Shown in pieces: positions 34,955-44,132 of a DNA stretch of 64,000 bases. The translations under genes and the position numbers were made by a program. The notes under the pieces were generated by a model that ran no database searches, had not been told where the DNA came from, and saw only the letters and a program-made list of their open reading frames with translations. The stretch spans positions 124,001-188,000 of the forward strand of contig JAJFVF010000013.1 in the NCBI GenBank assembly GCA_021371935.1, written 5' to 3'. This DNA is from a bacterium (GTDB taxonomy: Bacteria > Armatimonadota > UBA5829). The stretch's first letter is position 1. Every line of letters begins with the position of its first letter.

Positions 34955-35802
34955 CGGCGCGCTCTCCTGTCTTTGACCAGAAATCGTGCCGTCAGTGTCA
35001 TCAACAGCACACCCGCAGTTATCAGTAATGACGCTCCCCATGCCTTTGCCTGCCAATCCGCGTATGGTGACATCGCGTAGTTGAATATTGTAACCGTGAG
35101 GTTGCCCATCGGTTTGGCCATCGATAGGCTCCAATATGGGCTGTTGAGGGTGGTAAACAGCAGTGGAGCCGTCTCACCGCTCACCCTTGCAACCGCAAGT
35201 ATCACGCCTGTAATAAGCCCGCTTTTGGCCGCTCGAAATATTATCTGAAATATCATTTTGTGCTCGGGTGCGCCCAGTGCCAGAGCCGATTCGCGCAGCG
35301 AGTTCGGCACCAGTTTGAGCATGTCTTCTGTGGTCCGCGTGACAATTGGCAGCATTATGATTGCCAGTGCGATGCTGCCTGCCAACCCCGAAAACCCGCT
35401 CATCGGGACTACAACGAGTGTGTAAACAAACACCCCGATCACAATAGACGGCGCGCCCATAAGTATATTCGCCACGAACCGGACAGCGTTGGCGAACTTG
35501 CTCTCGTGTCCGAACTCGGCCAGATATATTCCCGCCAGAATCCCTATTGGGACGCCTATCGCAGTTGCCAAAATAGTAATCATGATCGTGCCGACTATGG
35601 CATTGGATAGTCCTCCTCCGCTCGATCCGGGAGGCGAAGGCAGGTCAGTGAAGAATTGCCAGTTGATCGCTTCAAAGCCTCGCGCTGCGATTGTAATGAG
35701 TATCCAACTCAGCATAAACAGCCCGAGGACGGCTGCTGAACCGGCTATGATGGTTACCGTCAGGTTGGTCAGCTTTCGTGATGTCACAGACCGTGCTCTC
35801 AT
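34951..35802 (-). CDS. pstA: Phosphate ABC transporter permease PstA
   Basis: A 283-residue inner-membrane permease with six helices. Seen: [19 protein letters not shown] in the first loop, [16 protein letters not shown], and the EAA-type loop [32 protein letters not shown] that contacts PstB. The ATG at 35802 overlaps the pstC stop by four bases (ATGA), which is preferred over an in-frame ATG 33 bases upstream within pstC. Confidence 0.96.
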   Translation of the reverse strand: MRARSVTSRKLTNLTVTIIAGSAAVLGLFMLSWILITIAARGFEAINWQFFTDLPSPPGSSGGGLSNAIVGTIMITILATAIGVPIGILAGIYLAEFGHESKFANAVRFVANILMGAPSIVIGVFVYTLVVVPMSGFSGLAGSIALAIIMLPIVTRTTEDMLKLVPNSLRESALALGAPEHKMIFQIIFRAAKSGLITGVILAVARVSGETAPLLFTTLNSPYWSLSMAKPMGNLTVTIFNYAMSPYADWQAKAWGASLLITAGVLLMTLTARFLVKDRRARR

Positions 35803-36761
35803 GCCGCCTTCCCTCTGGCCGCATATTTCAGCCAAATCTGCGCCACTATCTGAAAGAGCGCTGTTATCAGAAACAGCACCAGTCCCAACTCGATCAAAGC
35901 GCTCAAATATATAGGTTCGGACGCCTCAGTGAACTCATTTGCAAGGGTCGAGGCTATCGTGTTGCCGCTCGCAAATAGAGATGTCGCCAGTTTGTGGTCG
36001 TTGCCGATTACGAACGTGACCGCCATCGTCTCACCAATTGCTCGCCCAAGCCCCAGGAATATTGCTCCTACCATTCCTCGCAGACCATATGGAATCGAGA
36101 CATCTTTGGTGACCTCCCATGTTGTAGCGCCGAGGCCATATGCAGACTCTTTGGTGACTGCCGGGACCATCTGCAGCACATCGCGCATTACGGATGATAT
36201 GAACGGCAATATCATCAATGCAAGAATCATGCCGGCCGTCAGCATTCCGATCCCCATTGGAGGACCCTGAAACAGCGAACTGAAGCCCAGGTATTTGCCC
36301 AGCCATGGCTGAATATGGTTTGCCATAAATGGCGCGAACACAAAAAGTCCCCACATGCCGTATATGATGCTGGGTATCGCGGCAAGCAGTTCGATTGCCG
36401 TCCCGAAGAACCCGCTTAGCTTCTTTGGTGCCAGTTCCACCAGAAACAGCGCTACCACCACGCTCATAGGCGTAGCGATTATCAGGGCAATGAGAGTAGA
36501 GATCACCGTTCCATATATGCTGGAGAGTGCTCCGAACTCGCCTGAAACCGGGTTCCACTTTGTGGAAGTGAGGAATCCGAAGCCGAATTTGCCTATCGCC
36601 ATCTGTGAATTTCGCCACAGCTCGAATATTATCCCGATTGCTAGAATGAGCAGTGTGCCTGCGCAGGCGGCTGTGATGCTTCTAAAAAGCCGGTTCGCCT
36701 CCAGCTTGCGTGGTGCCGCCGGTTCTATGTCCGGTTTTATTGTGTCAGTGTTTATTGCCAT
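35799..36761 (-). CDS. pstC: Phosphate ABC transporter permease PstC
   Basis: A 320-residue permease with six helices that pairs with PstA. It has a long cytoplasmic N-terminal segment, the first-loop block FLTSTKWNPVSGEFGALSSIYGT, and the EAA loop VLQMVPAVTKESAYGLGATTWEVTKDVSIPY near residue 205-235. Start ATG at 36761. A 64-base gap with a dispersed repeat separates it from pstS. Confidence 0.96.
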   Translation of the reverse strand: MAINTDTIKPDIEPAAPRKLEANRLFRSITAACAGTLLILAIGIIFELWRNSQMAIGKFGFGFLTSTKWNPVSGEFGALSSIYGTVISTLIALIIATPMSVVVALFLVELAPKKLSGFFGTAIELLAAIPSIIYGMWGLFVFAPFMANHIQPWLGKYLGFSSLFQGPPMGIGMLTAGMILALMILPFISSVMRDVLQMVPAVTKESAYGLGATTWEVTKDVSIPYGLRGMVGAIFLGLGRAIGETMAVTFVIGNDHKLATSLFASGNTIASTLANEFTEASEPIYLSALIELGLVLFLITALFQIVAQIWLKYAARGKAA

Positions 36762-36778
36762 AGTTGTCAGAAATCAAA

Positions 36779-36805
36779 GGCTCGGCAGGAGCCTCGCCCT
36801 CCCGG
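36779..36805. repeat. Dispersed repeat, partial copy
   Basis: GGCTCGGCAGGAGCCTCGCC and the following CTCCC match the left 25 bases of the element at 46388-46452 with one mismatch. It lies between pstS and pstC and lacks the right arm. Confidence 0.6.
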
Positions 36806-36825
36806 CATGACTGCCAACCGATATC

Positions 36826-37875
36826 TCATAGCCCACAGCTCTTCCATTTATCCTGGACCATCTTCACAACACTGTCAGGCATTGGAACGTAATCGAGTCT
36901 CTTGGCCATGTCGCCGCCATGCCGATAGCTCCAGTCGAAAAATCCGATCATTGCATCCGCGATCTTTTTGTCTGACTGTTTTTTATGGATGATTATGTAT
37001 GACGCGCCTGTTATAGGCCAGCTGCCTTCGCCGGGCTGGTCAGTGAGGACAACATAATAGCCGGGAGCATTTGCCCAGTCTGCATTAGCTGCGGCTGCCT
37101 GGAAAGAATCTATTGACGGAGTAACAACTTTTCCTGCTTTGTTTTTGAGATTCGTGTAGGTCATCTTGCTTTGCAGGGCATAGGCATATTCCACGTATCC
37201 GATGGAGCCGTCGAGCCTCTGCACATATGCGGCCACGCCCTCATTACCTTTGCCTCTGACCCCAACCGGCCAGTCAACTGACTTTCCGAACCCAATCTTC
37301 GCGTGCCACTGCTTGGAAATTTTGTCGAGGTAGTTGGTAAATATCCATGTGGTGCCGGAGCCGTCGGCTCTGCTGACCACAGTGATGTCCTTATTCGGAA
37401 GCGTAAGGCCGGGGTTCTCTTCGACTATGGCCGGATCGTTCCACTTCTTGATTTTGCCGAGGTAGACGCCTGAGATAGTCTCGGGCGAAAGGTTCAGCTT
37501 TCCGGGCGTGACCCCCTTCACATTGACAACAGGCACGACCCCACCCATAATCATCGGGAACTGAATGAGACCCGCCTTATCGAGTTCTTTGGCCGTCAGA
37601 GGTGCATCGGATGCGCCGAAATCGACAGTGCCTGCTACGATTTGCTGCACGCCTCCGCCGGAGCCTATGGACTGATAGTTGATCTTGACGCCGGTGACCT
37701 GATGATATTTGTCCGCCCAAAGTGCATATACGGGGTAGGGGAATGTGGCTCCCGCGCCGTTTACGGTGACTGACTTCCCGCCATTGACTGCCACGGGACC
37801 CTTTTTACCGCATCCGCAGATCACAATGGCTGCAGACGCTGCCACAAGAATTAGGTGCATGACACGTCGATCCAT
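36826..37875 (-). CDS. pstS: Phosphate-binding lipoprotein PstS
   Basis: PstS captures phosphate outside the inner membrane for PstCAB. The 349-residue protein has a lipoprotein-type signal (MHLILVAASAAIVICGC, Cys near 23) and the binding loops GAGATFPYPVYALW, YQSIGSGGG, VDFGASDAPL and SRADGSGTTW. ATG 37875 is preceded by TGGAGG; a start 33 bases upstream lacks a site. The 184-base gap to phoR contains palindromic sites that fit a regulated promoter. First gene of the pst operon. Confidence 0.96.
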   Translation of the reverse strand: MDRRVMHLILVAASAAIVICGCGKKGPVAVNGGKSVTVNGAGATFPYPVYALWADKYHQVTGVKINYQSIGSGGGVQQIVAGTVDFGASDAPLTAKELDKAGLIQFPMIMGGVVPVVNVKGVTPGKLNLSPETISGVYLGKIKKWNDPAIVEENPGLTLPNKDITVVSRADGSGTTWIFTNYLDKISKQWHAKIGFGKSVDWPVGVRGKGNEGVAAYVQRLDGSIGYVEYAYALQSKMTYTNLKNKAGKVVTPSIDSFQAAAANADWANAPGYYVVLTDQPGEGSWPITGASYIIIHKKQSDKKIADAMIGFFDWSYRHGGDMAKRLDYVPMPDSVVKMVQDKWKSCGL

Positions 37876-37904
37876 ACAATCGCCTCCATTATCAAACCAT
37901 CTAA

Positions 37905-37927
37905 GCAATTTACGCTAAGTAAATTGC
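37905..37927. promoter_or_regulatory. Inverted repeat in pstS leader
   Basis: GCAATTTAC and GTAAATTGC, a perfect 9-bp inverted repeat with a 5-base centre, 30 bases before the pstS start codon. The 13-mer CTAAGCAATTTAC (37901-37913) recurs inverted at 42828-42840. Candidate regulator site; a match to known PhoB boxes is not clear. Confidence 0.45.
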
Positions 37928-38059
37928 ACTTTTCGGCATAGAATCCGTATATGTTAAAGTGCAATCTCTAATACAAGTTTATGGGCGTAATTTACTTACT
38001 GCTAAGATTACAGCCCGATTGTTAAGATAGTGTAAGGAAGCCGCAAGGTTTGTATGAAT

Positions 38060-39823
38060 TTACCCGAGCGGCAGGATTATCGAGAACGTGCTGCCGCTGC
38101 CGGGCTTGCTCAGCACTTCGGTCCTGCCATTGTGAGCCTGCACTATGTGCTTGACGATGGCCAGCCCGAGCCCTGTGCCGCCCATTTTGCGGCTTCTGGC
38201 CTTGTCCACACGGTAGAACCGCTCGAAGAGTCTGGGTATATGTTCCGGCTCGATCCCTACACCCGTATCAATTACCCGTATCGCCGCTTCATGATCCGTT
38301 TTCTGAGTTTTGATCGTCACACTTCCGCCGGGGCTGTATTTTATGGCGTTGTCTATGAGATTTGTGACCGCCTGCTCCAGCAGAGGTGCATTCATGCGCA
38401 CGGATATGTCTTCGTCGCATTCAAAGTTGACCGTCACATCCTGCTCATTTGCCTTGGGCTGTAGACTTACCATGGCGGCAAGGATCAAATCCTTAATGCT
38501 CCCCGTCTTCATCTCGATCTCTTTCGATTCGATCCTCTGCTCGATCCGTGAAAGCGCCAGAAGATCATCAATGATTGCGTCAAGCCTTTCGGACTGCCGG
38601 GAAATAATATCGAGGAAGTCACCAGCCTTGTCCGGGTCTTTTATCGCTCCCTCACGGAGTGTCTCCACAAAACCCTTGATGGACGTGATGGGGGTCTTGA
38701 GTTCGTGGGAGACGTTGGCAACGAACTCCTTGCGCATATTCTCAAGACTCCGCGTCTGCGTGATATCGTTCAGGACGACCAGCACACCTATCTTTTTGTC
38801 GTTCGCATCCAGCAGAGGGGTCGCCATGGCCTGAATGAATGTGCCTGGTCGAAAGACTATCTCGTCCGTCACAGGAGCCGGACTGATGTGAGCCTTCTCG
38901 AAGAACTTCTGCAGCTCGGCATTTCGTATTGCTTCCTGAATGGTCTTGCTCTTGACTGAACCCAGATCGACCCCAAGCAGCCGCTCTGCCATGGGGTTCA
39001 AAATCAGCAGTCTGTCCTCATTGTCTATCGCTATGACTCCTTCTTTCATGCTCGATAGTATTGCCTGCTGCTCGCTCGACTTTTGCGTGATAGTGCGAAC
39101 TTGTGTATCGAGCTGAGCGGCCATTTGGTTGAGAGTGTCAGAAAGACTGGCAAATTCTTCTATATCGGATGCGGGCATGTGCGAACTGAAATCACCATTG
39201 GCAAACCGGCCTGCCGCTTCTTTCATCTTCAGCAGAGGTTTATCGATCCAGCGTACCGCCAGCAGGCTGGCAACCGCAGCGAACAATGTGATGAGAAAGG
39301 CTCCAATAAATATGTGACGGTAAATCGTGTCTGGAGCGGCGTCGAGAGCCGTTGCGGCAAGCGCTGTGCGTATGACTCCGACAGTGCGCCCACCGTCCTT
39401 GATCGGCACTGCAAGATAGACCATTGTCAGGTGCAAAGTCGGGCTTAAACGCCGCGCTGTCCCAACCTTGCCTTTAAGCGCATCTTGAAATTCAGGCCGG
39501 TCGGAGTGATTTTCCATTTTTGCCGGGTCCGATTCGGAATCCGCCACTACTTTTCCGGCCGGCGATATCACAGTGATACGTGTGAGCGAAGTCTTTGACA
39601 GACGCTTTACATCGCGCTGAAGATTATCGGTCGAACCGGATATATATACGGAACCCAACTCATTTTCAAGTAATTTGGTCCTGACTCCAAGGTCGGATTC
39701 AACCTGAGAATAGTAAAACTCGCGCAGTGAATTGGATGCATATAGAGCGACGAGCAGCACGGAAGCGAGAGTAATGAGAAAATATACCGGGAAGAGCTTC
39801 CAAACCAGAGGTTTCCTGCGCAT
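38060..39823 (-). CDS. phoR: Phosphate sensor histidine kinase PhoR
   Basis: The 587-residue membrane kinase has helices at about 8-28 and 163-185 flanking a periplasmic domain, HAMP (about 187-238), PAS (about 248-355), HisKA with the phospho-His in VSHELKTPIT near 372, and HATPase_c (LIDNAIKYSPGG, DTGVGIE, GGTGLGLAIVK). It phosphorylates PhoB when phosphate is low. The gene follows phoB by 3 bases and precedes pstS, which identifies it as PhoR and not another kinase of this common type. Confidence 0.93.
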   Translation of the reverse strand: MRRKPLVWKLFPVYFLITLASVLLVALYASNSLREFYYSQVESDLGVRTKLLENELGSVYISGSTDNLQRDVKRLSKTSLTRITVISPAGKVVADSESDPAKMENHSDRPEFQDALKGKVGTARRLSPTLHLTMVYLAVPIKDGGRTVGVIRTALAATALDAAPDTIYRHIFIGAFLITLFAAVASLLAVRWIDKPLLKMKEAAGRFANGDFSSHMPASDIEEFASLSDTLNQMAAQLDTQVRTITQKSSEQQAILSSMKEGVIAIDNEDRLLILNPMAERLLGVDLGSVKSKTIQEAIRNAELQKFFEKAHISPAPVTDEIVFRPGTFIQAMATPLLDANDKKIGVLVVLNDITQTRSLENMRKEFVANVSHELKTPITSIKGFVETLREGAIKDPDKAGDFLDIISRQSERLDAIIDDLLALSRIEQRIESKEIEMKTGSIKDLILAAMVSLQPKANEQDVTVNFECDEDISVRMNAPLLEQAVTNLIDNAIKYSPGGSVTIKTQKTDHEAAIRVIDTGVGIEPEHIPRLFERFYRVDKARSRKMGGTGLGLAIVKHIVQAHNGRTEVLSKPGSGSTFSIILPLG

Positions 39824-39826
39824 TAT

Positions 39827-40513
39827 CTACTCCTTGAGTCTGTAACCGACTCCGCGTACTGTCTCAATGTGTTTGCCTGCATCACCGAGCTTTCGCCGCA
39901 GCGAGACGATGTGCACGTCCACTGACCGGTCCGTTACCTCGGAGTCCTCGCCACGCGACCACTCGACAATCTGATACCTGGTAAATACCCATCCCGGACG
40001 CCTGGCGAGAGCATGGAGAATGCGAAACTCGGTGAGAGTGAGTTCGATTGTCTCGGAGCCAATAGTGACGACATGCCTGCCTGGATCGATGCGAATATCA
40101 TGGATCGTGATTATGTCCGACTCTGTTGCTGGTTCGGTTTTTTCTCTGCGAAGCACTGCCTTCACGCGCGCTATGAGCACTTTGGGGCTGAAAGGTTTGG
40201 TTATATAGTCGTCCGCGCCGAGTTCGAGGCCTGCCACTATGTCCGACTCTTCACCCTTGGCAGTGAGCATGATTATCGGGATTGCCTTTGTGACAGGGTC
40301 GGAGCGCAAAATCCGGCACACGTTCAAGCCGTCCACACCCGGCAGCATCAGGTCGAGGAGAATCAGGTCAGGCAGGCTCGCCCGTGCTCCAATTAGAGCC
40401 AGTTCACCGGTGGTGACGGTTTCGGTCGAATATCCTTCCTTTGCGAGGTTATACTCGACCAGCCTCAGAATGTCTTCCTCATCGTCGACTATCAACACTT
40501 TTTCATTTGGCAT
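39827..40513 (-). CDS. phoB: Phosphate response regulator PhoB (OmpR family)
   Basis: A 228-residue regulator: receiver domain with DDEED near 10-14, phospho-acceptor Asp54 in LILLDLMLPG, Thr/Lys in MLTAKGEE; then a winged-helix DNA-binding domain (LTLTEFRILHALARRPG, RSVDVHIVSLRRKLGD, VRGVGYRLKE). It would activate pst and other genes. The ATG at 40513 is preceded by GGGGAGTG; an in-frame start 24 bases upstream lacks a site. Confidence 0.95.
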   Translation of the reverse strand: MPNEKVLIVDDEEDILRLVEYNLAKEGYSTETVTTGELALIGARASLPDLILLDLMLPGVDGLNVCRILRSDPVTKAIPIIMLTAKGEESDIVAGLELGADDYITKPFSPKVLIARVKAVLRREKTEPATESDIITIHDIRIDPGRHVVTIGSETIELTLTEFRILHALARRPGWVFTRYQIVEWSRGEDSEVTDRSVDVHIVSLRRKLGDAGKHIETVRGVGYRLKE

Positions 40514-40722
40514 TGAGATCACTCCCCGACAGCACACGTATATTGAACCATATCTTTGTTAGTAATACGTTAAGATATACAGGTGATATTGTAGTTTTTG
40601 GATAGCGGTTGGTCAACATCTGCATTGTTGGTGTCAATCAGAAAGGAATTTTAACACAGTTCACAGAATGTATCAGCACTGACGTGCGTTGCACGACCTA
40701 TAAAATATAGAGGAGCAATATT

Positions 40723-41478
40723 GTGGGAAAAGTTTTTCGACTAGTATTTGAATTGGCTTTCGCCGTGATGTTGATAATGACGTCGGTATATGCCGCAGAA
40801 GAAGAACCGGCAGACGAGCAGAATGCTGCAATCTCATATAAGTTAGAATTCAAGGACAGCGAGACGAACAAGCGAGCATATAAGGCCGAGATAGATCTAG
40901 AGGATCCAAAGGCAGACGGTGGTACGTTGAGTGTTCACGCTTGGCCGGTGTTCGTCGAGACTGTGACTGCCGCTAAGGATAATGCCGCCATGCTCTCATA
41001 TGCGGTGCGTGAGGGCAATGTGACATTGGATTTCATAAGCGGTGGCAACAAATCAAGTGCATATCAAGGACCGATAGGCAATGCTACTATGAGCTATTCA
41101 CGAGCGCCGCAGGGAAAAGTAAGCGATATCGAAATTGATAAAAACATGAATGTGCTCTTCGGCAAAGCAGGTGCATACGCATATTGTTGGTTGGGACTGG
41201 AGTTTCCCGACCGTGAACTGAAGATCGGTGATAAATGGACTGTAAAGGGATCGGACAGCATCACAATCGACTACATGCTTTCGGACAAAGGTGAGCTCGG
41301 TGATATCAAGTACCTGAAAATCAACGGTACGATTACCAAACTCGTCTCGTCGTTAAGTGATGCCAGGCAGGATGTCGGCAGCATCATAATACTTTTTGAT
41401 TACCCGAGCGGCGAGATTTTTAAGTCTGAAGTGAAAATAGATGGCTTAACTATGTCGCTGGTTCGCTCATGGATATAG
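40723..41478 (+). CDS. Exported protein of unknown function
   Basis: The 251-residue protein has a signal peptide (MGKVFRLVFELAFAVMLIMTSVYA) and an acidic mature part that looks all-beta (ISYKLEFKDSE, KAEIDLEDPKADGGTLSVHA, LELKIGDKWTVKGSD-like strand FPDRELKIGDKWTVKG). The overall pattern resembles DUF6263-type secreted proteins, but this is a weak match. GTG 40723 is used; AGAGGAG lies 7 bases upstream. Single gene, same strand as the next exported protein. Confidence 0.65.
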   Translation: MGKVFRLVFELAFAVMLIMTSVYAAEEEPADEQNAAISYKLEFKDSETNKRAYKAEIDLEDPKADGGTLSVHAWPVFVETVTAAKDNAAMLSYAVREGNVTLDFISGGNKSSAYQGPIGNATMSYSRAPQGKVSDIEIDKNMNVLFGKAGAYAYCWLGLEFPDRELKIGDKWTVKGSDSITIDYMLSDKGELGDIKYLKINGTITKLVSSLSDARQDVGSIIILFDYPSGEIFKSEVKIDGLTMSLVRSWI

Positions 41479-41672
41479 GGGTCGGGTATTTAATCTTGAC
41501 CCATAGATTTTGTGATCATCGACGGATAATGGTTCGTCCAAAACCTGTACAAATAAGGCCGTCAAAAGCAAGAATGAGTGTGGATGCTTCCGAAACATTT
41601 CCGCCGTACGGTAATTAATCCATGAGCGTCTAACTCGGACTCAAAATTTTATCAGCATGGAGGATCACATCG

Positions 41673-42794
41673 TTGTTGAGGTTTGTTTTGGTGCTGTTTG
41701 CAGTCTGCTTCTTCACTGGCATTGCATATGCCGATGATATTGATGCCATAAACGCGATGCTGAACAACATCCAGAGTGCTCATGCGCTTCATGATATTGA
41801 GCTGCTTGGGGCACAATATTCCGATGAGGGCTTGCTGCTCATTGGAGATCATCCTGAACCTGCGGAAGGTGCCTTCGTTCTAACTAAAGATAATGTTCTC
41901 ATGGCCATACAAAGACAGATCTGGCAGGCAGGAGGTCTTCGGTCTCGGACAATAACTGAGCGGCACATAGCAATGAAAAACGACCTTGCATTCATACGCA
42001 TGGTTGTCAACGACAAGTTCAACAATGGCAAGACAGTCAACAGCAAGCAATTTGTTATTGCCGTAAAAAGAGATGCGCGCTGGAAAGTCTGTTTTGGCAT
42101 GCCTGCAATAATGAATGCCAGAATAACAGTTACGTCTGTTGAACCAGGTTCGCCTGCGGATAAGGCACAGCTGAAGGCTGGGGACATCATTATTTCTTGC
42201 AATGGCGAGGATATTGATCCAGCCGTATTCAGCGATACCCCAACGAATATTATCAACAAAAAACACAAGTCTGATGTAGGCCTGCTGATCCAAAGATCAG
42301 GTTCCGAGATTGAGCTGAATGCTCCATCAAGACTTACTGGTGCAAAATTGGAAGCAACTTTGACACCCTCCGGCTCTACTGGTTTTCTGAGTTATCCACA
42401 GCCGATAAAAGACATCCTCAGGAAAGAAATGGAAATCCTGAAAAACGGCGATATAGACAGTTTACAGGAAATAGTCTGCCCATTGGGCTTCTTTTCATAT
42501 AGACGCACGCAGAATAAGGTGACTCTGGTCAGCAAAAAGAACTTCCAAGAAGTAATGGGCAAGCAGGTCGCTGAGAGTAGGAATGCTCTCGATTTATCAT
42601 CGGTTGACATAAAAAGCATAGATGTTATTGCAACCCCAAATATCGCAGTGGCCTGCGCAATAATAAGCGCCAAAGAACGTAGCGGAGCATTATTGCAGGT
42701 GCCGACACGTCTGGAGGTATATGTCAGAAACGGTCAGCAATGGTTTCTTGTCGCAAACCTTGTAGAGCGATATCACCTTGCTTCAGTCGATTGA
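41673..42794 (+). CDS. Exported protein with SnoaL-like and PDZ domains
   Basis: The 373-residue protein begins with a signal peptide (MLRFVLVLFAVCFFTGIAYA). Residues about 22-130 look like an NTF2/SnoaL fold (IDAINAMLNNIQSAHALHDIELL ... RDARWKVCFGMP), about 131-205 a PDZ domain (SVEPGSPADKAQLKAGDIIISCNGEDI), and about 225-373 a second SnoaL-like segment (EILKNGDIDSLQEIV ... NGQQWFLVANLVERY). No protease domain is present, so the PDZ probably binds peptide ends. TTG 41673 has GGAGG 9 bases upstream. Function unknown. Confidence 0.7.
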   Translation: MLRFVLVLFAVCFFTGIAYADDIDAINAMLNNIQSAHALHDIELLGAQYSDEGLLLIGDHPEPAEGAFVLTKDNVLMAIQRQIWQAGGLRSRTITERHIAMKNDLAFIRMVVNDKFNNGKTVNSKQFVIAVKRDARWKVCFGMPAIMNARITVTSVEPGSPADKAQLKAGDIIISCNGEDIDPAVFSDTPTNIINKKHKSDVGLLIQRSGSEIELNAPSRLTGAKLEATLTPSGSTGFLSYPQPIKDILRKEMEILKNGDIDSLQEIVCPLGFFSYRRTQNKVTLVSKKNFQEVMGKQVAESRNALDLSSVDIKSIDVIATPNIAVACAIISAKERSGALLQVPTRLEVYVRNGQQWFLVANLVERYHLASVD

Positions 42795-42801
42795 ATAGAT
42801 T

Positions 42802-42846
42802 CATGCACTAATCAATATTTACGGTCAGTAAATTGCTTAGTGCATG
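42802..42846. terminator. Hairpin between convergent genes
   Basis: CATGCACTAA pairs with TTAGTGCATG (10 bp, 25-nt loop) just after the PDZ-protein stop. No T-run. The loop contains the 13-mer also found inverted upstream of pstS. Confidence 0.4.
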
Positions 42847-42902
42847 TGGTTGTACTGGTGTGAAAAACTATAGTGGTATGCAAGCGGCCAACCGTGATTT
42901 AC

Positions 42903-44051
42903 TTAGTAATAACTTACTTCGACAGTCTTGCCTTCGTCTCTCAACAATGCGGCAAGTGTCTCAACGACTGATCTCCGCAGGAGCATTTCCGGGGGAAAAT
43001 TGGCATTTTGATGCGCTGCATTGCGAGCAGTGCCGACCATAAACGTTATGCCGTCGCATGATTTTAAGAGGTCATGCAGGTCAGTTGCGGCATTCTCATC
43101 GTCATCCGGCACGCCGCGCTTTATATAATCGACCACACGGTTAAGCGTGAGCATGCCTTCGGTGACCAGGTCTATGCCTTCGATCTGAGCGGTGGGCGGA
43201 AGACCCGTGTCGAGATATTTCAGCTCGATCTCGACTTCTTTGCCGAGCTTTTCTGCAACCAGGTGCGATGTCGTACCTCCGGCGATTATTTTTATCCCGG
43301 GGGTGGAAAGGAATTCGTTTATCATTCGAGGCATGTCTTTCGGGTCACCGGCAGGACCGGTTATTACCACAGCATTGCGCGCCTTGCGATATCTGGTGGC
43401 GACCACCGTGCCGTCATCGCCCGGAGATGACTCCCACAACTCGCTTGCCTGCTTGAGGACAATATCAGCCAGTCTTTCAGGATCACTCTCGGCGAGATAG
43501 GCGACATGGCTTAGATAACTCTGGACACCCTCTTCCTGCCAGCCCATGCGCATGGTCGTCCCAACACCCGCATGAATAATCCCATCCGACATCTGCAGTA
43601 TTACGTCACCCGGCCTCAGCTTGAAGTGTGTCTCACGGATCGTTTTGTCGAGGACATCGACCTCGGAGCCGATTGCGGGGCTGACCTTGACACCGCCTCT
43701 GAGCCTCAACGAAACGGGCGAGTCATATTCGACAAGGGTTGCCTGGCCAGTATCATAAATTCGCAGGATCGAGAAAGTTGAATATGCGATGCCGCGCCAT
43801 TTGCAGACCGGCAGAGTCGCAACCAGAGTTTCGACCATCTCATGCGTACTTAAGTTGCCGCTGGCAAGGCCGCCGACTATCTCAACAGTAAGAGTTGAAA
43901 GCACATTTGCCTTAACGCCGCTGCCCAAACCGTCCGAAAGCACGATGACTGTTGAATCAGACGCGCGAAAGACTTTGAACGAGTCGCCGCATGTGTCCTC
44001 GCCCTTTTTGGAGAAATTCTTGCCTATTACATCAACCGTATACTGCTTCAT
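42903..44051 (-). CDS. PP2C/SpoIIE-type protein phosphatase linked to sensory hydrogenase
   Basis: The 382-residue protein has a PP2C/SpoIIE phosphatase domain in residues 1-220: LSDGLGSG near 38-45, MSDGIIHAG near 153 and SPGDDGTVV near 208 supply the metal-binding aspartates. Residues about 225-382 form a second conserved region (VVITGPAGDPKDMPRMINEFL, KIIAGGTTSHLVAEKLG, LVTEGMLTLNRV) that accompanies such phosphatases next to group C [FeFe]-hydrogenases. Relatives dephosphorylate STAS-type anti-sigma antagonists or other Ser/Thr phosphoproteins. Third gene of the ferredoxin-hydrogenase-phosphatase operon, after an 81-base gap with a hairpin. Confidence 0.85.
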   Translation of the reverse strand: MKQYTVDVIGKNFSKKGEDTCGDSFKVFRASDSTVIVLSDGLGSGVKANVLSTLTVEIVGGLASGNLSTHEMVETLVATLPVCKWRGIAYSTFSILRIYDTGQATLVEYDSPVSLRLRGGVKVSPAIGSEVDVLDKTIRETHFKLRPGDVILQMSDGIIHAGVGTTMRMGWQEEGVQSYLSHVAYLAESDPERLADIVLKQASELWESSPGDDGTVVATRYRKARNAVVITGPAGDPKDMPRMINEFLSTPGIKIIAGGTTSHLVAEKLGKEVEIELKYLDTGLPPTAQIEGIDLVTEGMLTLNRVVDYIKRGVPDDDENAATDLHDLLKSCDGITFMVGTARNAAHQNANFPPEMLLRRSVVETLAALLRDEGKTVEVSYY

Positions 44052-44068
44052 ATATGTACAATCAAAAA

Positions 44069-44123
44069 GTCAAAAGGTCGAAAAGTCAAAATGAGCGTAT
44101 CTTTGACTTTCAAACTTTTTGAC
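44069..44123 (-). repeat. Long hairpin and tandem repeat between hydrogenase and phosphatase genes
   Basis: On the minus strand a 22-nt arm built from two tandem GTTTGAAAGTCAAA-like units pairs imperfectly with the arm ending CTTTTGAC, followed by TTTTTG. It could attenuate reading into the phosphatase gene or be a slipped-repeat accident. Confidence 0.5.
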
Positions 44124-44132
44124 TTTCAAACT

